Shown here: one piece after another, positions 53,092 to 56,816 of the stretch
Layout of the letters: each line of letters starts with the position of its first letter
How positions within the stretch are numbered: position 1 is the first letter of the stretch
Source of the DNA: a virus
Virus record (IMG/VR): IMGVR_UViG_3300009159_000084
Coordinates: 1 to 56,816 of that record
Reading direction: 5' to 3' (one strand)
DNA: 56,816 nt
The notes under the pieces: model-generated
What the model was told of the DNA's origin: nothing
Database searches by the model: none
Seen by the model: the letters and a program-made list of their open reading frames with translations, nothing else
Position numbers and translations under genes: made by a program

Positions 53092-53457
53092 ATGACTAAC
53101 TTTATTTCGGGTACGGCGTTGACTGCTGCTGCTTTGAACTCCGCTTTTAATCAGTTGTCGATCAATGCCCAGACCGGCGCTTATACGTTGGTTTTGGCGG
53201 ATCAGGGGGGCGGTGTGATGGTCACTTCTTCATCGGCTAATGCGCTCACAATTCCCCCTAACTCTTCAGTGGCCCTTCCTGTGGGGACGACGGTGATTGT
53301 TGCTCAATTGGGCACCGGTATCACGACACTAACCCCCGGTGCGGGAGTGAGCATTGTTGGTACCCCCGGTTTGAAACTCCGTGCCCGTTATTCAGGAGCG
53401 ACACTTATTCAGACCGCTGCAAATACTTGGCTAGCCATTGGCGACCTCAGTGCCTAG
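53092..53457 (+). CDS. Tail protein, fibre-base type
   Basis: The 121-residue protein has TGAYTLVLADQGGGVMVTSSSANALTIPPNSSVALPVGTTVIVAQLGTG and GVSIVGTPGLKLRARYSGATLI...NTWLAIGDLSA. This repeated-strand pattern is widespread in phage fibre modules and tailspike stems. GAGGAGAAA precedes the ATG. It overlaps the next gene by eight bases. Confidence 0.75.
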   Translation: MTNFISGTALTAAALNSAFNQLSINAQTGAYTLVLADQGGGVMVTSSSANALTIPPNSSVALPVGTTVIVAQLGTGITTLTPGAGVSIVGTPGLKLRARYSGATLIQTAANTWLAIGDLSA

Positions 53458-53923
53458 TCCGGCTTTCTTCGCGGTCTTGAACGGTGGCAGCGGGGTCACG
53501 GCAACCAAACCGACGATGACATATACCTCGACGGGAACGTTTACGGTCACGAACTACGACAGCCAACTTGCGTACACGGCAGGCGGCACGGGTGCGATCT
53601 CAACAAGCACGTTCACGGTTTCGGCGACTACGGGTTCGGGCACGTTGTTTGCAACATCACCGAAAGGTTCTGCTGGTTCTACGACTACGGCCTACCGGCA
53701 GGCAGTCACACAGACCTTCACACAAACCGGCGACCCTTACGTTGACTATTCGCCTTCCCCTAACGGCGGCACCTACTACGCCACGAATCAATGGAATCCA
53801 ACCGACGGATCACCTGCCGGTTATTACGCGGTGATCACTCCGGGCTACTACACAAACGATTCCTACACTGGATCCGGTTACACCTTCAGTTCGACGTATA
53901 ATGAGTGGTATAAAATCGTATGA
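53450..53923 (+). CDS. Hypothetical Thr/Tyr-rich tail protein
   Basis: Probably starting at GTG 53450, the 157-residue product is rich in Thr, Ser, Gly and Tyr (YTSTGTFTVTNYDSQLAYTAGGTGAIS; TNDSYTGSGYTFSSTYNEWYKIV). It resembles short fibre or decoration domains. No family recognised. Confidence 0.65.
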   Translation: MPSPAFFAVLNGGSGVTATKPTMTYTSTGTFTVTNYDSQLAYTAGGTGAISTSTFTVSATTGSGTLFATSPKGSAGSTTTAYRQAVTQTFTQTGDPYVDYSPSPNGGTYYATNQWNPTDGSPAGYYAVITPGYYTNDSYTGSGYTFSSTYNEWYKIV

Positions 53924-53947
53924 GAATTGAGCCTTTAGGAGCGCATC

Positions 53948-54991
53948 GTGGCAACTAACTACCCGGGCGCCATCGACTCTTTAACAAATCCGGCGTCCAC
54001 CGACCCGATGACATCACCGGCTCACGCCGCTCAACACTCTAACGCTAACGACGCCATTGAGGCTATCGAAACTATTCTAGGTGCATCCCCTCAATCTTCA
54101 GCGTCAACTGTGAGTGCCCGTATCGCCAGCATGGAAGCGTACATTCCTTCGATATCTGCGTCTGTCACTGCCGCTGCCCTTTCCGCTTCACAGGCTTCTA
54201 CCTCTGCAGCCGCCGCTGCTGCTTATGAGTTGAGTGCCTCGCAGTATTCCGCTTCAGCAAATACGGCCTACACCGCTACCGCTGCCCTATACGACACTTT
54301 CGATGATCGTTACTTGGGCGCCAAGGCTTCTGATCCCACTTTAGACAACGACGGCAACGCCCTAGCGGTCGGCGCTTTATACTTCAACACGGTTAGTAGC
54401 GTGATGCGTGTCTACACGGGGACCGTGTGGATTAACGCGGTCGATACGCCATACAACTGGTCCGGTCCTATCGCCATCTCGGCCTCTTCGGCGTCCCCTG
54501 CCTTACAGATCACGCAACTCGGTACCGGCGATGTTATTAAACTCCTCGACGAGGCCGGTGACACTAGCCCATTCGTGTTGACCGCTGCCGGTGCAATCCT
54601 CACCTACTCCGCAGTGACTGCTTCAGGTGCCTCAGGGCGCTTCCAAGGACACGGTGCTGTCACTCAATGCACCTCCTCAACACGTCCGGGTTCACCGCTT
54701 GAGGGCGACATTATTTACGAAACAGACACGGACCTGTTTTACGGCTACAACGGCGCGGCATGGGCTTCAATTGGTGGTGGATCTATCGCCTACCAAACCT
54801 CGGCGCCCACGGTAAACTTGTCGACAGGTACTCTATGGGTCGACTCGGATGGTTCTTCCGATGTAGTGAACGCTAACGACTACTACACAAAGACTTTAAC
54901 GTACGCTAAAACTGAAACCTATTCACAGGCCGAAGTCACTGCCCTCGTGGCAACGGCAGGCTACACACCGTTTTTCCTGATGGGAGCATGA
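53948..54991 (+). CDS. Tail fibre protein with Ala/Ser coiled coil
   Basis: The 347-residue protein has MATNYPGAIDSLTNPASTDPM near the start (as in fibre baseplate-attachment regions), an Ala/Ser-rich helical stretch (about 70-120) and FDDRYLGAKASDPTLDNDGNALAVGALYFNT. A beta-rich distal part has RPGSPLEGDIIYETDTDLFYGYNGAAWASIG. These features are typical of phage tail fibres. GTG start with AGGAGCG upstream. Confidence 0.82.
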   Translation: MATNYPGAIDSLTNPASTDPMTSPAHAAQHSNANDAIEAIETILGASPQSSASTVSARIASMEAYIPSISASVTAAALSASQASTSAAAAAAYELSASQYSASANTAYTATAALYDTFDDRYLGAKASDPTLDNDGNALAVGALYFNTVSSVMRVYTGTVWINAVDTPYNWSGPIAISASSASPALQITQLGTGDVIKLLDEAGDTSPFVLTAAGAILTYSAVTASGASGRFQGHGAVTQCTSSTRPGSPLEGDIIYETDTDLFYGYNGAAWASIGGGSIAYQTSAPTVNLSTGTLWVDSDGSSDVVNANDYYTKTLTYAKTETYSQAEVTALVATAGYTPFFLMGA

Positions 54992-54992
54992 C

Positions 54993-55334
54993 ATGGCAAT
55001 TACTTACAAGCGCGTGGGCGCGGTTCAACCGGTAGGCACGATCACCACGGCGAGCACCCTATATCTTGCGGCTTCTGCCGCTGGTACGTCGTCCGTGCTT
55101 TCGACTGTTGTGATCTGTAACACAGCGTCGACTTCAGCAACGTACCGTCTAGGTGTATCTACTACAGCATCGTTTGAGACCACGGGTTACCTCGTGTATG
55201 GCGCCACTGTTAACGCCAACGATTCAGTATTCCTAACCCTAGGTGTGTCCCTTGATCCAACAAATCGTTACCTACTCGCAAGCACTTCAGCGAGTACCGT
55301 CGTGTTGAGCGCTTTCGGGGTGGAGAATTCCTAA
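54993..55334 (+). CDS. Small tail-fibre-associated protein
   Basis: The 113-residue protein has YKRVGAVQPVGTITTASTLYLAASAAGTSSVLSTVVICNTASTSATYRLGVS, a jelly-like beta-sandwich pattern found in small proteins beside fibre genes. GGGAG precedes the ATG. The stop overlaps the next ATG by one base. Confidence 0.7.
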   Translation: MAITYKRVGAVQPVGTITTASTLYLAASAAGTSSVLSTVVICNTASTSATYRLGVSTTASFETTGYLVYGATVNANDSVFLTLGVSLDPTNRYLLASTSASTVVLSAFGVENS

Positions 55335-56068
55335 TGGGTCTCGGCGCTGCTGCATCTAGTGGATTATCTTCAGGGGGAAAAGCAAGAAGTGCTGCTCAAG
55401 CGCCATTAAGTATTGGCGTGGGTATTAACGCTAATTTCACTAACACTGCAACTGGCACATATTCTTCAAGTGGCGTAAACTATAAATACGTTACCTATAA
55501 TTCTACAAGTTCAGTCACTTTTGACTCTACTGGTTACGCATCTATGCTTGTTGTCGGCGGTGGCGGCGGTGGTCATTATGACGGAAATACTGCTGGTGCT
55601 ACTGGTGGCGGTGGCGGTGTTCGTGAACACATTTTTTATGTAACTGCTGGAACTTACACCGTAACTATTGGCGCTGGTGGAGGCGTTTCTACCGTTGGTG
55701 GAACTTCTGATCTTGTTAATATACTTAAAGCCGGTGGTGGAGGTGGAGCATTAAGTCAAATTAATGCTACATGCGATCCTTTTTATGATAGACCCGGTGT
55801 TGGCGGTGGAGTTGGTCAAGGAGCCTTTTTTCTTACATATACACAGACTGGTTACGGATCAAATGGTAGTGGTGCAGGTGGAACTATTTACGGATCAACA
55901 GCGCAATCTGGTGTTACAAGTTCTATAAACAACACTTCGACTGAATACGGTAAGGCTGTCACTTACAACGGTGGTGCTGGTGCAGGAGCAGCAAACACTG
56001 GAACTGGTGGCGGTCGTGGTACTGCCGGTGGGTCAGGAATCATTATTGTGCGAGTGAGGACTAACTAA
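55334..56068 (+). CDS. Glycine-rich tail-fibre-associated protein, copy 4
   Basis: The 244-residue protein has YKYVTYNSTSSVTFDSTGYASMLVVGGGGGGHYDGNTAGATGGGGGV, then Gly-rich tracts, ending GGSGIIIVRVRTN. It shares the architecture of the three copies at the other end of the window. Joining the window ends would bring all four into one cluster around the split fibre gene. Confidence 0.8.
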   Translation: MGLGAAASSGLSSGGKARSAAQAPLSIGVGINANFTNTATGTYSSSGVNYKYVTYNSTSSVTFDSTGYASMLVVGGGGGGHYDGNTAGATGGGGGVREHIFYVTAGTYTVTIGAGGGVSTVGGTSDLVNILKAGGGGGALSQINATCDPFYDRPGVGGGVGQGAFFLTYTQTGYGSNGSGAGGTIYGSTAQSGVTSSINNTSTEYGKAVTYNGGAGAGAANTGTGGGRGTAGGSGIIIVRVRTN

Positions 56069-56106
56069 TGCACGATAGTATTAGCCCAGACACGGCGGAG
56101 GAATAA
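56068..56106 (+). other. Possible 12-codon coupling ORF
   Basis: An ATG overlapping the previous stop opens a 12-codon frame (MHDSISPDTAEE) whose TAA overlaps the next ATG. CGGAGGA inside it is the Shine-Dalgarno of the following gene. Likely a coupling element only. Confidence 0.3.
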
Positions 56107-56816
56107 TGGCAACGATTAGTACCGTACCGCGTCCCGCGTATGTCTACGACGCGAGCGCAAGCACTTGGTACCCGATAGGTGGGCAGGCACAAGCCTTCCT
56201 GAGTGTGTATGAATATTCCGCTTCGGCCGGTCAAACCACGTTTTCGGGTGCGGATCTCAACTCAGCGAGCCTGTCATACACTTCTAATGCCCTGTCATTA
56301 TTCCTTAACGGTGTGCTGCTTGCCCCCGGTGATGATTACACGGCTACTTCGGGGTCGTCTGTGGTGTTGGCTTCGGGAGCCGCCGCATCTGACTACTTGA
56401 TCGCTCAAGCAATCACGTCATTCACTGTCGCTAATACTTATACTCAGGCTCAAGTTGATGGCTATCTTGCGTCAAAATCGGCTAGTGCTACTACATATAC
56501 GAGTTCTCAGGTTGATGGTTATCTTGCATTAAAAGCAAATCTTGCTGGGCCTACCTTTACGGGTACGGTAACCATTCCAACAGAATCAGTAACTACTTCA
56601 ACTATTGGAACATTAACTGTATCTACAAAACTTATTGCAGAAGAACAAATGCAGATTGCTCTTTCTGACGAAACAACCGCAATCACAACTGGCACAGGCA
56701 AACTTACAATGCGAGCACCATTTGCATTAACTCTTACGCAAATCCCTAGAGCATCTGTAAATACTGCGTCTTCATCTGGTTTGCCAACAGTTGATATTAA
56801 CGTTGGCGGCACATCA
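56106..56816 (+). CDS. Tail-fibre-like protein, 5' part (partial)
   Basis: The first 237 residues are present and the frame runs off the window. The N-terminus ISTVPRPAYVYDASASTWYP, LNGVLLAPGDDYTATSGSSVVLASGA and repeated YTxxQVDGYLAxK segments are typical of phage fibre and collar proteins. The last residues (ASSSGLPTVDINVGGTS) are normally followed by the kind of sequence found at bases 2-157, so the gene probably continues there after a few missing bases. Confidence 0.8.
   Translation, partial: MATISTVPRPAYVYDASASTWYPIGGQAQAFLSVYEYSASAGQTTFSGADLNSASLSYTSNALSLFLNGVLLAPGDDYTATSGSSVVLASGAAASDYLIAQAITSFTVANTYTQAQVDGYLASKSASATTYTSSQVDGYLALKANLAGPTFTGTVTIPTESVTTSTIGTLTVSTKLIAEEQMQIALSDETTAITTGTGKLTMRAPFALTLTQIPRASVNTASSSGLPTVDINVGGTS

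Noticed and set aside
1-56816. tRNA genes
   Set aside because: I saw no TTCGANNC-type arm with an accompanying cloverleaf; a TGGTTCGAAC string at about 16008 lies within terL. A tRNA scan would be decisive.
1-56816. Integrase, excisionase or cI-like repressor
   Set aside because: No tyrosine or serine recombinase motif was recognised in any frame. Small HTH proteins (12446, 24790) are too generic to call a repressor.
1-56816. Direct terminal repeats at the window ends
   Set aside because: The first and last bases share no common string; the ends instead look like two parts of one gene with a small gap.

Overview
This window reads as an essentially complete tailed (siphovirus-type) bacteriophage genome of about 57 kb. 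Two WhiB-like regulators, a DUF2746-type membrane protein, an M15 endolysin, leaderless-looking genes and a moderate (not high) G+C content point to an actinobacterial host, possibly a freshwater or other low-to-mid G+C lineage; the host is inferred. I see no integrase, no cI-like repressor and no tRNA genes, so a lytic phage is the simplest reading. The two ends of the window look like two halves of one tail-fibre gene separated by a few missing bases, so the molecule is probably circular or circularly permuted. No gene-free stretch exceeds 300 bases.

Layout. 1-4193: end of the tail-fibre cluster with three glycine-rich proteins (a fourth lies at 55.3 kb) and a sulfotransferase. 4.2-8.0 kb: a surface-sugar island with a DUF616-like protein, a reverse-strand GT2/SDR pair, a GT4-like glycosyltransferase and a methyltransferase. 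8.0-9.5 kb: lysis cassette (DUF2746 protein, separate peptidoglycan-binding protein, r1t-like holin, M15 endolysin) closed by a UUCG hairpin. 9.7-14.6 kb: replication and recombination (Gam-like, Rad52-like annealing protein, replisome organizer, HNH, RusA, tandem ParB-domain protein). 14.6-17.0 kb: terminase. 17.2-18.2 kb: a short reverse-strand operon. 18.3-28.9 kb: many small early-type genes, including a SprT-like metalloprotease, two WhiBs, SSB, a secreted lysozyme-like protein and an HD hydrolase. 28.9-41.5 kb: portal, MuF, two large modular proteins (one ending in a zeta-toxin kinase domain), XkdF-like protease, Dps, scaffold, decoration protein and major capsid protein. 41.6-56.8 kb: head-tail connectors, metallophosphoesterase, two paralogous tail-tube proteins, frameshifted tail assembly chaperone, tape measure and tail-tip/fibre proteins.

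Two system-level features stand out. First, an unusual promoter/start family recurs. An extended -10 (TGnTAnnnT) is preceded by a CCCCGG-type box, often paired with an inverted copy, and four genes carry the identical 14-mer GGGACGGGAGACCC just before ATG. This is reminiscent of the start-associated sequences of cluster K mycobacteriophages but with a different sequence. A second class of genes has TAnnnT exactly 6 nt before the start codon, which predicts leaderless mRNAs. Second, the head module contains a polymorphic-toxin-like architecture: a KHPGHSDQxVHG motif recurs at module boundaries in two large proteins next to MuF, and the second ends in a zeta-toxin-type kinase. This may be a virion-delivered effector set.
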